A stretch of DNA of 64,000 nt from contig CP151794.1 in NCBI GenBank assembly GCA_041860225.1, positions 310,001 through 374,000 on the forward strand, written 5' to 3'. The DNA is from Magnimaribacter mokuoloeensis (GTDB lineage: Bacteria > Pseudomonadota > Gammaproteobacteria > Magnimaribacterales > Magnimaribacteraceae). A program made the position numbers and the translations under genes. The notes under the pieces were generated by a model that saw only the letters and a program-made list of their open reading frames with translations, was not told the DNA's origin and did not search any database. Positions 8,470 through 17,440 of this stretch are shown one piece after another. The stretch's first letter is position 1. Every line of letters begins with the position of its first letter.

Positions 8470-9345
8470 ATGAATACTGAAGTTGTTATCAAAGCGAATA
8501 ATATTTCAAAGAAGTATGATGAAAGTTATGCTCTTAAAAGCATCGATATAGAAGTTAGCAAAGGTCAAATCATGGGCCTTATTGGTCCTAATGGCGCAGG
8601 TAAATCAACATTTTTACAATCAGTTTTAGGACTTTTAAAAACTGAAGGAAATTTAGAAGTCCTTGGTCTAGATCCTAGAAAAGATCGCCATAAACTTTTA
8701 AAAGAGGTTTGCTCAATAACTGACGTAGCAGTGTTGCCCAAATGGATGACTGTCCAGCAATTGCTGAGTTACATAGATGGTGTTCATCCAGGGTTTGATC
8801 TTGATAAATGTAAATCTATTTTATCGAGAACTAATATTAAGCTTCACTCGAAAATAAAAGTTCTTTCCAGGGGGATGGTTGTACAACTCCATCTCTCATT
8901 AGTGATGGCTATAGATGCCAAATTACTTGTTCTTGATGAGCCCACATTAGGTCTTGATCTTGTATATAGAAAAGATTTCTACTCTCAACTTATTGAAGAT
9001 TACTATGAAGGTAACAAAACCATTTTAATTAGCACTCATCAGGTTGAGGAAATCGAAGGGGTTCTTTCTGATGCTGTATTTATGAATCAAGGTAGAATCG
9101 TTATGCAAGATTCAATTGAATCAATCAATAAAAAATACTTAGAGCTCAGACCTGATCAGAATTCAGTAGACGCTGCTCAATCTTTAAACCCTATGCATCA
9201 TAGAACTGAGCTTGGAAGAGAGGTCATGCTTTTTGAGGATGTGGATAAAGATAAGCTGATGGAACTAGGAGATGTTAGACCTCCTGTCATTGCAGATCTA
9301 TTTATGGCAATCATGGAAACAACTAAAGTTGGAGGTCAGTCATGA
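8470..9345 (+). CDS. ABC transporter ATP-binding protein
   Basis: ATPase subunit of an ABC exporter or membrane-active complex. The 291-residue protein has Walker A GPNGAGKSTFL (near residue 40), a signature region reading LSRGMVVQLHLSL in place of canonical LSGGQ, Walker B LLVLDEPTLGLD and the H-loop STHQVEE. The C-terminal 70 residues are an extra domain without a recognised motif. It begins one base after the GntR gene stop and overlaps the permease by ATGA (9342-9345), so the three genes form one unit. Antibiotic or cell-envelope stress response is a common role for such operons, but the substrate is not visible here. Confidence 0.93.
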   Translation: MNTEVVIKANNISKKYDESYALKSIDIEVSKGQIMGLIGPNGAGKSTFLQSVLGLLKTEGNLEVLGLDPRKDRHKLLKEVCSITDVAVLPKWMTVQQLLSYIDGVHPGFDLDKCKSILSRTNIKLHSKIKVLSRGMVVQLHLSLVMAIDAKLLVLDEPTLGLDLVYRKDFYSQLIEDYYEGNKTILISTHQVEEIEGVLSDAVFMNQGRIVMQDSIESINKKYLELRPDQNSVDAAQSLNPMHHRTELGREVMLFEDVDKDKLMELGDVRPPVIADLFMAIMETTKVGGQS

Positions 9346-10256
9346 TCCGAGTACTTAAAGCCATGATCGTAAGAGAAATACAAGAGCATAAGGTCGCTTT
9401 CGTTTATGCACCATTTTTTGTATGCATCATTTTATGTTTTGTGATCGCATCAGTTTATTTTGGAGGAACAAATATCCAAACAGATCAATTTAATTTTTCT
9501 ACAGAATATTATGACGAAGAGATAAGGCAAACGATGCAATCAGTCTCCAGTGTCTCTAGGATTGACATTGTTAGAACTGGACTGCTTGTTCTTGGATTTC
9601 CTATTTTACTTACTGTTGGTTTTGGATTACTGGCTTACAGTCTTTCGACTTTTGCTGATGAAAGAAAAGATAGAAGCTTAATTTTCTGGAGATCTCTTCC
9701 GGTATCGGATTTAACAACAGTTCTTTCTAAAGTTTTTGTAGTAACCTTGATAGTTCCTTTAATGGTTTTACCCTACATAATTCTCTTGCAACTAGTTGCT
9801 ATGACAAGTGCTTCTATTTTCTTTGCCACAAATGAGATCGTTTCTTTTGGTTGGTTATGGGGATCTTACATCATCACCGATTGGTTCCGAATTATATTCA
9901 GTTTATGGGCTCAATCTCTATGGTCATTGCCCTTATTTTTATGGTTAATGCTAGCTGGCACTTATGCCGCAAGACCCATTGCAGGAGCTATAGTGCCGCC
10001 TGTAATTTTAATAGTACTTGAGGGAGTTATTTTTAAGACAAACCTTGTCCTGGAATTTATCGAAAATAGAATTGGATTTTGGTCAAGATCAGACTCCTTT
10101 CCAAAGGAATATCAAGAAATAAGGGTAGTAGATATATCTGACATTTTGCTTTTATTTTCTACCCAAGCCTTTTGGATTGGAATTTTAGCTAGTGTAATTT
10201 TAGTAGCAGGCATAGTTTATGTTCGTTCTTCAAATAGCGATCATGCTATAGATTAA
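9342..10256 (+). CDS. ABC-2-type permease of the GntR-regulated transporter
   Basis: Membrane partner of the preceding ATPase. The 304-residue protein has about six hydrophobic segments: one near residues 20-40, a long extracytoplasmic loop, then helices near 85-110, 130-155, 180-205, 210-230 and 270-290. DERKDRSLIFWRSLPVSDLTTVLSK, after the second helix, is the cytosolic coupling segment seen in ABC-2 permeases. Family membership is clear from topology and context; substrate unknown. Confidence 0.88.
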   Translation: MIRVLKAMIVREIQEHKVAFVYAPFFVCIILCFVIASVYFGGTNIQTDQFNFSTEYYDEEIRQTMQSVSSVSRIDIVRTGLLVLGFPILLTVGFGLLAYSLSTFADERKDRSLIFWRSLPVSDLTTVLSKVFVVTLIVPLMVLPYIILLQLVAMTSASIFFATNEIVSFGWLWGSYIITDWFRIIFSLWAQSLWSLPLFLWLMLAGTYAARPIAGAIVPPVILIVLEGVIFKTNLVLEFIENRIGFWSRSDSFPKEYQEIRVVDISDILLLFSTQAFWIGILASVILVAGIVYVRSSNSDHAID

Positions 10257-10264
10257 AAATACAT

Positions 10265-10293
10265 TTGACCTAAGAAGCTACCCTCCATACAAT
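10265..10293 (+). promoter_or_regulatory. Promoter of tRNA-Glu
   Basis: TTGACC (10265-10270), a 17-base spacer and TACAAT (10288-10293) make a strong sigma-70 promoter, with a predicted start near 10300, four bases before the tRNA. The GCCC just after the -10 is a G+C-rich discriminator, a feature linked to stringent control of stable RNA genes. It probably also drives the DUF805 gene. Confidence 0.82.
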
Positions 10294-10303
10294 GCCCATT
10301 TTT

Positions 10304-10378
10304 GGCCCGTTCGTCTAGTGGTTAGGACATCTGGTTTTCATCCAGGCAACAGGAGTTCGATTCTCCTACGGGCTACCA
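10304..10378 (+). tRNA. tRNA-Glu (anticodon TTC)
   Basis: The acceptor strands GGCCCGT and ACGGGCT pair with a G-U at position 1-72, followed by discriminator A and encoded CCA (10376-10378). The D arm contains GTCTAGTGGTTAGGAC. The anticodon arm TCTGG/CCAGG encloses TTTTCAT with anticodon TTC, reading GAA/GAG. The T loop is TTCGATT. Length is 75 bases with CCA. Confidence 0.97.
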
Positions 10379-10393
10379 ACCTCTCAAAAAAAT

Positions 10394-10915
10394 ATGAACT
10401 TCCTCACCCTAATTATTTCAGCTTTAGTTTACTGTTATCGCTTCATTCGTTTTTCATTTGGAAATTTTTTTAATGCTGTCACATACGCTTTCATAAACTA
10501 TTTTAGCTTTTCGGGTAGGGCAACAAGATCACAGTTCTGGTATTTTTTTCTTTTCTGTATATTGCTTTATCTATGCACGTTGAGTTTATCTATCGAAGGC
10601 CTTGAAGAGGTTATATCAAATGCAGACTCGAGTCAGGAAAGTAGTAGAGAAATATTAACCTATCTTCTGACATCTTGGTTTGGTTTATCAGTAATGATCA
10701 CTTTCATTCCGCAAATAACGCTTTCGATAAGAAGGTTACACGATATTGGTAAATCAGGATGGTGGTATGTAGGTCTTCAAATTGTTCCTAGTTTGATGCC
10801 TAATGTTTTTCCTTTTCAATTCATCGCGATAATGGCACTTTTTGTTTTTATTTACTTTATGGCGCTTGAGGGTGAAGAGGACAATTCGTACGGTCCAAGT
10901 ACACTTAAAAAATAA
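10394..10915 (+). CDS. DUF805 family membrane protein
   Basis: Small inner-membrane protein of the DUF805 (YhaH-like) family, function unknown. In 173 residues it shows the hallmark SGRATRSQFWYFFLF before the first main helix and later ITLSIRRLHDIGKSGWW, with about four membrane segments. It starts only 15 bases after the CCA of tRNA-Glu without a clear ribosome site, so it is probably made from a transcript that also carries the tRNA. It ends 2 bases before the stop of the convergent M20 gene. Confidence 0.88.
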   Translation: MNFLTLIISALVYCYRFIRFSFGNFFNAVTYAFINYFSFSGRATRSQFWYFFLFCILLYLCTLSLSIEGLEEVISNADSSQESSREILTYLLTSWFGLSVMITFIPQITLSIRRLHDIGKSGWWYVGLQIVPSLMPNVFPFQFIAIMALFVFIYFMALEGEEDNSYGPSTLKK

Positions 10916-10917
10916 AG

Positions 10918-12096
10918 TTATGTTGGTGTAATTGGAGCCAAGATGGTTTCAGCTAGCTCTACCCAATAAGTTGCTCCTATCGGTAAAACTTCATCATTGA
11001 AGTCATAACCTGGATTGTGGATCATGCAAGAACCTTCTCCATCTCCATTTCCGATCCAAATATAACTTCCCGGCTTTTCCTGAAGCATGTAAGCAAAATC
11101 TTCTGACCCCATACCTGGGGTAGGTGAGAGGTTTACCATCTCTTCTCCAGCTACCTTTTGTGCTACTTTTCCTGAAAGTGCTGCTTCATCGGCAGTATTA
11201 ATTGTTGCAGGATATCTGTGCTCAAATTCAAATTCAAAATTAGCACCATAAGCAGCACAAATTGACTCAGTAATTTGTCTCATTTGCTTTTCTAGCTGAC
11301 TTTGCACTTTTGGTGAGAAGCACCTTGTGCATCCTTTTATTTCTATTTCGTTAGGAATTACATTGTAAGCATCTCCACCATGAAACTGAGTTACACTTAA
11401 TACAACTGGATCTTGAGGATCGATAAACCGGCTTACTATAGATTGATAGGCATCTATTACCTTGGTACCGATGATTATAGGATCGATAGTTGTTTGAGGC
11501 ATTGCAGCGTGACCACCTTTACCGATTATTTTAACGTTAAATATATCGAAAGCAGCCATGATTGGCCCTGGTTTTACCGCAAAGGAGCCTACTGGCATTC
11601 CAGGAATGTTGTGCATACCAAAAACTGACTCAACAGGATATTTTTCAAATAATCCCTCATCTATCATTGCTTTTCCCCCACCTTCATTTTCTTCAGCTGG
11701 TTGAAATATAAAATTAACCGTTCCGTCAAAATCTCCTTTTTCTGCCAGGTATTTAGCTGCGCCGAGTAGCATGGTCGTATGACCATCATGACCACAAGCG
11801 TGCATTTTTCCTGGATTTTGAGACTTATGAGCAAAGTCATTCGCTTCATGTATAAGGAGTGCATCTAGGTCCGCTCTAAGACCAATAGATCTATTTCCAT
11901 TTCCTTTCTTTAAAGTGCCTACAACTCCTGTACCAGCAATTCCTGTCTCAACTTCTATTCCAAAGCTTTCTAGTTTTTCAGCAACTATTTTGGCTGTCCT
12001 ATGCTCTTCAAAGGCAATTTCAGGATGAGAATGAATGTCTCTTCGCCAAATTTGCATCTCAGGTTGAAGCTCTTGTAATTCTTTAATTATTTTCAT
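10918..12096 (-). CDS. M20D amidohydrolase (N-acyl amino acid / hippurate hydrolase-like)
   Basis: Metal-dependent hydrolase predicted to remove the acyl group from N-acyl amino acids or related amides, in the cytosol. At 392 residues it has the family's usual length. Metal-site motifs are HACGHDGHTTMLLGAA, FQPAEENEGGGKAM, FGMHNIPGMPVG and the C-terminal HNPGYDFNDEVLP. GKGGHAAMPQTTIDP belongs to the dimerisation domain. There is no signal peptide. IAA-amino acid hydrolases and aminobenzoyl-glutamate hydrolases share these motifs, so the substrate is open. Confidence 0.92.
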   Translation of the reverse strand: MKIIKELQELQPEMQIWRRDIHSHPEIAFEEHRTAKIVAEKLESFGIEVETGIAGTGVVGTLKKGNGNRSIGLRADLDALLIHEANDFAHKSQNPGKMHACGHDGHTTMLLGAAKYLAEKGDFDGTVNFIFQPAEENEGGGKAMIDEGLFEKYPVESVFGMHNIPGMPVGSFAVKPGPIMAAFDIFNVKIIGKGGHAAMPQTTIDPIIIGTKVIDAYQSIVSRFIDPQDPVVLSVTQFHGGDAYNVIPNEIEIKGCTRCFSPKVQSQLEKQMRQITESICAAYGANFEFEFEHRYPATINTADEAALSGKVAQKVAGEEMVNLSPTPGMGSEDFAYMLQEKPGSYIWIGNGDGEGSCMIHNPGYDFNDEVLPIGATYWVELAETILAPITPT

Positions 12097-12182
12097 GGAT
12101 TTAATTTATAACCTTATAAACCACAGAGCAAGGATAAAAAGAACTGTTATATAATGACCATTTTTAAACTTCAAAGGGAAAA

Positions 12183-12473
12183 ATGGAAGTAACCATGAAA
12201 GAAGTCAGAGAAGAGATTGATCTTCTCGACAAAGAGTTGGTAATGCTACTAGCTAGACGTCAGAAATGCGTCGAAATGGCAGCATTGGTAAAGAATGACA
12301 AAAATCTGATAATAGACGAAGAGAGAATTGAAGAAGTTATTTCTAAGGTGACCTCTTTCGGGGAGTCATGCGGATTAGATAAAAATATATCTGAACCCTT
12401 ATGGAGAAAGTTAATATCTTTAAGTATTGATCACGAATTTAAAGAACTTGATTTAATACAAAACAAAAGCTAA
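12183..12473 (+). CDS. Chorismate mutase, free-standing AroQ type
   Basis: Converts chorismate to prephenate for phenylalanine and tyrosine. The 96-residue all-helical protein shows the AroQ pattern: VREEIDLLDKELVMLLARRQKCVEMAALVK, then ERIEEVISKV and EPLWRKLISLSIDHE. It stands alone rather than fused to a dehydratase or dehydrogenase as in E. coli PheA and TyrA. A ribosome site, AAGGGA, precedes the ATG. The stop shares four bases (CTAA) with the stop of the next gene on the other strand. A role in salicylate-type or unlinked metabolism is possible, but nothing nearby suggests it. Confidence 0.85.
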   Translation: MEVTMKEVREEIDLLDKELVMLLARRQKCVEMAALVKNDKNLIIDEERIEEVISKVTSFGESCGLDKNISEPLWRKLISLSIDHEFKELDLIQNKS

Positions 12474-14743
12474 TTCTTATATTTTTCAAGCCAAGATAAA
12501 GTTTCCCTTATCATTTGATTTCTAGGTAAAGGCCAATGCCCAGAATCATAAAAAATTAACTTCTTATCTTCTTCGGGAGTTCCTAATGCTGCATACATTG
12601 ATCTTGGCGCACTCTCTGGTACCAAGTAATCTTGTTTGCCATTCAACATAAGGACAGGAAGTTTCATCCTAGGGACGTGATTTTTACCATCAGACATAGG
12701 AGGGATGTTGGGGGTAAGACCGCCAACGTAGAGCACTGCAGCCTTAAATCTCTTTTCAAAAAGAAGAACATGAGTCGTATACAGACCTCCATAACTCATA
12801 CCCACATAGTAAATATTAGAATTAAATTCTTCTCTGCTTCCCAAAAAATCTATTGTTCTTGAAGTATCAACTGTCCAGTTAGAAAGTAATTGTCTGAATA
12901 ATCTCATATGATCTTGAGTTCTAGGGAAGCTTATATTCATATCACTTATTCTGTTCATAGATCCTTTATAAGCTGGCCATATAAGAGCACGACCTGATTT
13001 GATTATAAAATCTAATCCATATTCTCCCGGATTCACTTCATCTATTCCAGGAGGAGTTCTGTAATAATTTGCGCCTGGATACAAAATGACTGAGTCAAGA
13101 CTATTAAAATTAGAGCCTTTGGGTTTAAAAATAAGGATATCCATTTTTTCATTTCCATACCCAACATCAATTTGAACTCTTTCTTTATCCCAGACAGGGT
13201 GAGAATCATCAAAATAAATTACTTTAGTATTTAACTCTTTTGTTCCAACCTCAAAATTTCTTGAGTAGAATTCAAACTCAGAATCAGTAAATGGTTTATA
13301 GAAACTCGCTGGTTTAGGTGCCGGTCTATTTATAGGATCGCCAAATGGATTCAGATCTCTGGGATTTAATAGGCGAGCTGTTCTAAAACCAATCAATTCA
13401 GAGCGAGTAAATCTTGGATATGGAGTTGCTGAAGATGCTAAGTATGCCGCATCTTTATAATTGCCTCCTAAAGTAAGTCCTCTGCCTCCAAAAATATTCC
13501 ACGACCATTCGCTGACGTTACCAGCCATATCGTAAGTTCCGTAAGCACCAACGCCACTTTTACCTACTTCATCGATAGATTTATTTGAAAAATTACTTTT
13601 CTTTAAAAGAACTGGAGAGATAGGCGCAGCTATTTCAGTTATAGGGAAAGCAGCTTTGGCCCAATGATACATTGGTGGCAGAATGTTACCTTTGTACCTT
13701 GCATAAGCTTGTGCTTCGTACCAACTAATTCCGGTTACAGGTAAGTTTTCCTCACCATTCCTATAAGAACCTAGTTCCCAAGACAATGGTCCATTAACTC
13801 CTGTCGAGTCTACCATTAACTCTTTAGCTTCTTCCCACGATAGGGATTCACCATCTTTGATGAATTCCATGTCCTTCCAATATTGAAAAATTTCGTATCC
13901 TCCATCATCTATAAATTGTTTAAATTGTTTATTAGTTACCTCAAATTTATCTATAAAGTAAGGACTTAGTTTGTAATCGGTTATGCCTTCACCAATTAGG
14001 GCAGGTATAAATCGCCCGCCATCGATAGCAATCATATTGTCCGGCACAGTTCCTTCTTTATTCATTTCAATTTTCGATATCTCAAATGAAGGAGGAATTG
14101 GATGATTAGCAAAAGTAAAGCTAGGATTGGCCTCAACTAACTCTTTGGTATGAAAGCCTTCTTTGGATAGTTTTAAGTGCACAACGCCTCTTGGGAGTCT
14201 AATTTGAGACAAGGGACTCTTGCCAGCATATCTCCAATCATATTCTTTACTTTCAGTATAAGGTCGCCAGTAAACATCAACTCCATCTTCATTTATACTC
14301 AAAGTTACTGGAAGACTTATATCTGAGTCTATGCTTTCAGAGTTATAGAAAAACGGAGCAAAAGAATTAAGAAGATTTAATTGATCCCACGCCCCCACAT
14401 AATCATCCTGCTCTAATTTTTGTTTTAAGTCGGGTGGCATAAAATTATTTACCCAAACATAACTGCCTGTACCATACCCAGTAAATAAGACAACTAGCGT
14501 AATACCTAAGATCTTAGTTGTGCTATACCTTGACGAAGCTGCCCATGCTACCAAAGCTATAAAGGGTAGTATTACAAGAAAAACAATAATAATGTTTTGC
14601 ATGAATTCCTGACCTAGGCCAAATGAATCGCTTACTAGACTTGCAATCTGAACAGTCACAAAAGCTGCAATTGCATAGCCTGAGACAACTTTAAATATTT
14701 TGCTTTGTTTGAATTTATCTAGAATTGATGTTGAACTTTCCAT
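12470..14743 (-). CDS. Membrane-anchored SUMF1-type domain fused to an alpha/beta-hydrolase domain
   Basis: A 757-residue protein of uncommon design. Residues 1-100 hold about three membrane helices, beginning KIFKVVSGYAIAAFVTVQ, a segment like those at the N-terminus of some membrane-bound signalling proteins. After a linker, residues about 235-460 form a formylglycine-generating-enzyme-like (SUMF1/EgtB/PvdO) domain: MIAIDGGRF, YFIDKFEVTNKQFKQFI, PVTGISWYEAQAYARYKG, YDMAGNVSEWSWN, GGNYKDA, IGFRTARL. Residues about 530-757 form an alpha/beta-hydrolase with nucleophile motif GMSYGG (Ser650), Asp705 and His736. The soluble part is probably outside the membrane. I see no FGE-type catalytic cysteine, so formylglycine synthesis is unlikely. 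Specific reaction unknown. Confidence 0.85.
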   Translation of the reverse strand: MESSTSILDKFKQSKIFKVVSGYAIAAFVTVQIASLVSDSFGLGQEFMQNIIIVFLVILPFIALVAWAASSRYSTTKILGITLVVLFTGYGTGSYVWVNNFMPPDLKQKLEQDDYVGAWDQLNLLNSFAPFFYNSESIDSDISLPVTLSINEDGVDVYWRPYTESKEYDWRYAGKSPLSQIRLPRGVVHLKLSKEGFHTKELVEANPSFTFANHPIPPSFEISKIEMNKEGTVPDNMIAIDGGRFIPALIGEGITDYKLSPYFIDKFEVTNKQFKQFIDDGGYEIFQYWKDMEFIKDGESLSWEEAKELMVDSTGVNGPLSWELGSYRNGEENLPVTGISWYEAQAYARYKGNILPPMYHWAKAAFPITEIAAPISPVLLKKSNFSNKSIDEVGKSGVGAYGTYDMAGNVSEWSWNIFGGRGLTLGGNYKDAAYLASSATPYPRFTRSELIGFRTARLLNPRDLNPFGDPINRPAPKPASFYKPFTDSEFEFYSRNFEVGTKELNTKVIYFDDSHPVWDKERVQIDVGYGNEKMDILIFKPKGSNFNSLDSVILYPGANYYRTPPGIDEVNPGEYGLDFIIKSGRALIWPAYKGSMNRISDMNISFPRTQDHMRLFRQLLSNWTVDTSRTIDFLGSREEFNSNIYYVGMSYGGLYTTHVLLFEKRFKAAVLYVGGLTPNIPPMSDGKNHVPRMKLPVLMLNGKQDYLVPESAPRSMYAALGTPEEDKKLIFYDSGHWPLPRNQMIRETLSWLEKYKN

Positions 14744-14841
14744 ACATTCACTCCTAATTAAACCTTCATATACGGTTATTATTTATTGATATTACACAAA
14801 AAGTAAAATATCGTAAAAAAATAGGTAATATTTATATAAAA

Positions 14842-15432
14842 ATGAAGCATGACAACACAAAATCTTTCTTAGGGGAGTCCGATAGAGAGAGCTTTCAAAG
14901 TTTTACTGAATTATTCGAAGGGGTTGAGGCCTTTATGGGCTACTTGCCCAATGCTCATATACTAATGGCAGAAAAACCCGAGTTGCTGGAGGCATTTTCA
15001 CAACTAGCTAGTAATATTTTTCAGAGTCAAGAAATAGATCTTCAGACCAAACAGTTAATAGCGCTTGCCTCGAGCATTTCATCTGGGTGCAAGTACTGCC
15101 AAGCTCATACTTCACATGGAGCAGATAGGGCAGGGGTGGACGTAAAGAAAATCTCAGAAATACTAAATTACACTGATAGTTCTTACTATACTCAAAAAGA
15201 AAAAGCTGTTTTGGATTTAGCCTTTGCTGCTGGTAAAACACCAAATTCAAGCTCTCAAAAACACTTTGATAATTTAAAAAAATATTATTCTAAAGGGCAA
15301 ATTCTAGATATAGTTTCAGTAATATCTCTTTTTGGATATTTAAATAGATGGAATGACACCTTGGGCACAGCATTAGAAGATGTGCCAGATGAATTCGTAG
15401 AAAAACAATTAAAGCCTTTAGGTTGGATATAG
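14842..15432 (+). CDS. AhpD/carboxymuconolactone decarboxylase-like protein
   Basis: Alkylhydroperoxidase-D-like all-helical protein of 196 residues. The active-site block ASSISSGCKYCQAHTSHGADRAG carries CxxC and a nearby His, as in peroxidase-related members of the family. Such proteins may reduce peroxides or act on small organic acids; sequence does not decide. It begins a plus-strand run, and the acyl-CoA ligase follows after 9 bases. Confidence 0.85.
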   Translation: MKHDNTKSFLGESDRESFQSFTELFEGVEAFMGYLPNAHILMAEKPELLEAFSQLASNIFQSQEIDLQTKQLIALASSISSGCKYCQAHTSHGADRAGVDVKKISEILNYTDSSYYTQKEKAVLDLAFAAGKTPNSSSQKHFDNLKKYYSKGQILDIVSVISLFGYLNRWNDTLGTALEDVPDEFVEKQLKPLGWI

Positions 15433-15441
15433 GAGAGGAAA

Positions 15442-17007
15442 ATGGAAATACCATACGAAAAAACACTTGCAGACTTATTTAGATGGAGGGTGGCTGAGTC
15501 AGGTGAAGATGTTGCTCATAAATTTATTGATAAAGAAACAACCTATGCAGAGCTAGATTCTTATGCAAATAAAGTTGCGCAAGGTCTTATTAGTCTAGAT
15601 TGCAAACCTGATAGCAGAGTAGCTTTTTTAGGAAAAAACTCTGATTTATTTTTTGAATTCTTATACGGAACCATTAAATCTAATACTGTTACTGTCGGGA
15701 TAAATTGGAGACTAGCACCTCCTGAAGTAGCCTATATTATTAATGATTCAAAAAGTGAGGTTTTACTAGTTGGACCTGAATTCTTCGGCTTGATTGAAGA
15801 GATTAAAAATGACATTCCCACTGTAAAGAAAATACTTACAGTTGGTGGAAGTCATGAAGAGTGGGAAGACTATGTAATTTGGCGCGATTCGCATGACGAT
15901 GTAGATCCTATGCTTGAAAGCAAAGGCGAAGATGATGTGATTCAGCTTTATACCTCAGGAACAACAGGTCATCCTAAAGGAGTTCAACTTACTAATGATA
16001 ATTTTAGTAGCTGTTTTCTAATGAACGAAGATTCGATGTACCGAGAAATGGAACAGGGGGAGGTAAATCTAGTTTGCATGCCAATATTTCATGTTGCTGG
16101 AACAAATATGGGTTTAGCTGGAATGGTAACAGGTGCAAAAAATATAATAATACCTGAAGTTGATCCTACGCTTATTCTAAAACTCATAGAGCAAGAAAAA
16201 ATCCAGCATGCTCTTTTTGTCCCAGCAGTAATACTATTTTTAGTACAGCATCCTGAAGCAGCTTCTACAGATTTTTCTTCCTTAAAGACTGTCATATACG
16301 GAGCTTCTCCAATCACTGACGACACCCTAATCAAAGCGATGGAATTGATGCAATGTGACTTCTGGCAAGTCTATGGATTAACAGAAACTAACGGTGCCGT
16401 TACTTTCTTGTACCCAGAAGATCATGATATTTCACGAGGTAAACTAAGATCATGCGGTAAAGCAGGAAAAGACGTCGGATTAAGAGTTGTAGATGCTGAT
16501 GATAATGACGTTCCGGTAGGTGAAGTTGGAGAGGTAATAATTAAGTCACTCAATAACATGAAAGGATATTGGAATAGACCTGATGCTACAGAAGAGGCAA
16601 TAAAGGATGGATGGTTCTATTCAGGTGATATTGGATACTTCGATGATGAAGGATTTTTGTACATACACGATAGAGTCAAAGACATGATAGTTTCTGGAGG
16701 AGAAAATATTTATCCTGCGGAAGTCGAAAATGCTCTTTTAAGTCATCCTCAGATTGCAGATGCTGCTGTAATTGGAATTCCCGATGATAAATGGGGGGAA
16801 GCAACCAAAGCATTTATTGTGCAAACTGAAGGTGAACCTCTAGCCGAAGCAGATGTTATTTCATATGTTAGAACCCAGATTGCCGGTTATAAGTGTCCCA
16901 AAAAAGTAGAGCACATTGATGCTCTGCCAAGAAACCCTTCTGGAAAAATCCTCAGAAAAGATTTACGCGCACCGTACTGGGAAGGTAGAGAAAGGAACGT
17001 TTCTTAA
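15442..17007 (+). CDS. Acyl-CoA synthetase (AMP-forming, ANL superfamily)
   Basis: Activates a carboxylic acid to its CoA thioester through an acyl-adenylate. The 521-residue protein has LYTSGTTGHPKGVQLT (P-loop), QVYGLTETNGAV, WFYSGDIGYFDDEGFLYIHDRVKDMI and the C-terminal PRNPSGKILRKDLR with the catalytic lysine. The length and motifs fit medium- or long-chain fatty acid ligases; the exact acid is unknown. A ribosome site, GGAGAGG, lies before the ATG. It is in a tight run with the AhpD-like, HIT and TauD-like genes. Confidence 0.93.
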   Translation: MEIPYEKTLADLFRWRVAESGEDVAHKFIDKETTYAELDSYANKVAQGLISLDCKPDSRVAFLGKNSDLFFEFLYGTIKSNTVTVGINWRLAPPEVAYIINDSKSEVLLVGPEFFGLIEEIKNDIPTVKKILTVGGSHEEWEDYVIWRDSHDDVDPMLESKGEDDVIQLYTSGTTGHPKGVQLTNDNFSSCFLMNEDSMYREMEQGEVNLVCMPIFHVAGTNMGLAGMVTGAKNIIIPEVDPTLILKLIEQEKIQHALFVPAVILFLVQHPEAASTDFSSLKTVIYGASPITDDTLIKAMELMQCDFWQVYGLTETNGAVTFLYPEDHDISRGKLRSCGKAGKDVGLRVVDADDNDVPVGEVGEVIIKSLNNMKGYWNRPDATEEAIKDGWFYSGDIGYFDDEGFLYIHDRVKDMIVSGGENIYPAEVENALLSHPQIADAAVIGIPDDKWGEATKAFIVQTEGEPLAEADVISYVRTQIAGYKCPKKVEHIDALPRNPSGKILRKDLRAPYWEGRERNVS

Positions 17008-17015
17008 AAAATAGA

Positions 17016-17429
17016 TTGAAATTTCAATTAGATAAACGACTCGAGAGTGATACCTTTTGGGTAGGGGACATGCCTCTATGTAAAGTACTCTTGATGAATG
17101 TAGCTAACTTCCCTTGGATTATATTGGTACCTAAAGTTTCAGATAAAAGTGAGATATTTGAATTGAATCAATCAGATTTAGAAAAGTACCATACAGAAAC
17201 AAACTATCTATTGGAGGCAATGTCTGAACTTTATAAGGCTGACAAAATGAATATTGCAAGTTTGGGTAATCTTGTCCCTCAATTGCATACACATATTATA
17301 GTAAGGTATAAAAAAGACGACGCTTGGCCCAATCCTGTTTGGTCTTTTCCTGAGATGATCCCTTATGATATGAACAAATACCAGATGGAGATTGACAAGC
17401 TTAAGAAGCTTGTTAATGATTATGATTAG
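17016..17429 (+). CDS. HIT domain protein (TTG start)
   Basis: Histidine-triad protein of 137 residues, probably a nucleotide hydrolase. The C-terminal motif VPQLHTHIIVRYKKD is a HIT variant with Q-x-H-x-H as seen in a bacterial subfamily. The start is taken as TTG at 17016 because the family usually begins close to the LDKRLESDTFWVGDMPLC region; the next ATG would remove it. It lies 8 bases after the acyl-CoA ligase and 11 before the TauD-like gene. Acyl-adenylate clean-up by HIT proteins next to AMP-forming ligases is an attractive but unproven link. Confidence 0.85.
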   Translation: MKFQLDKRLESDTFWVGDMPLCKVLLMNVANFPWIILVPKVSDKSEIFELNQSDLEKYHTETNYLLEAMSELYKADKMNIASLGNLVPQLHTHIIVRYKKDDAWPNPVWSFPEMIPYDMNKYQMEIDKLKKLVNDYD

Positions 17430-17440
17430 GGAGAATATAT

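Noticed and set aside
8860..8900. Atypical ABC signature taken as a broken gene
   Set aside because: Walker A, Walker B and the H-loop are intact and the frame is open, so a divergent signature is more likely than a pseudogene.
10304..10378. G1-U72 pair in tRNA-Glu as a sign of a decayed tRNA
   Set aside because: All other stems are sound, the promoter is strong, and bacterial tRNA-Glu genes with this pair are known.
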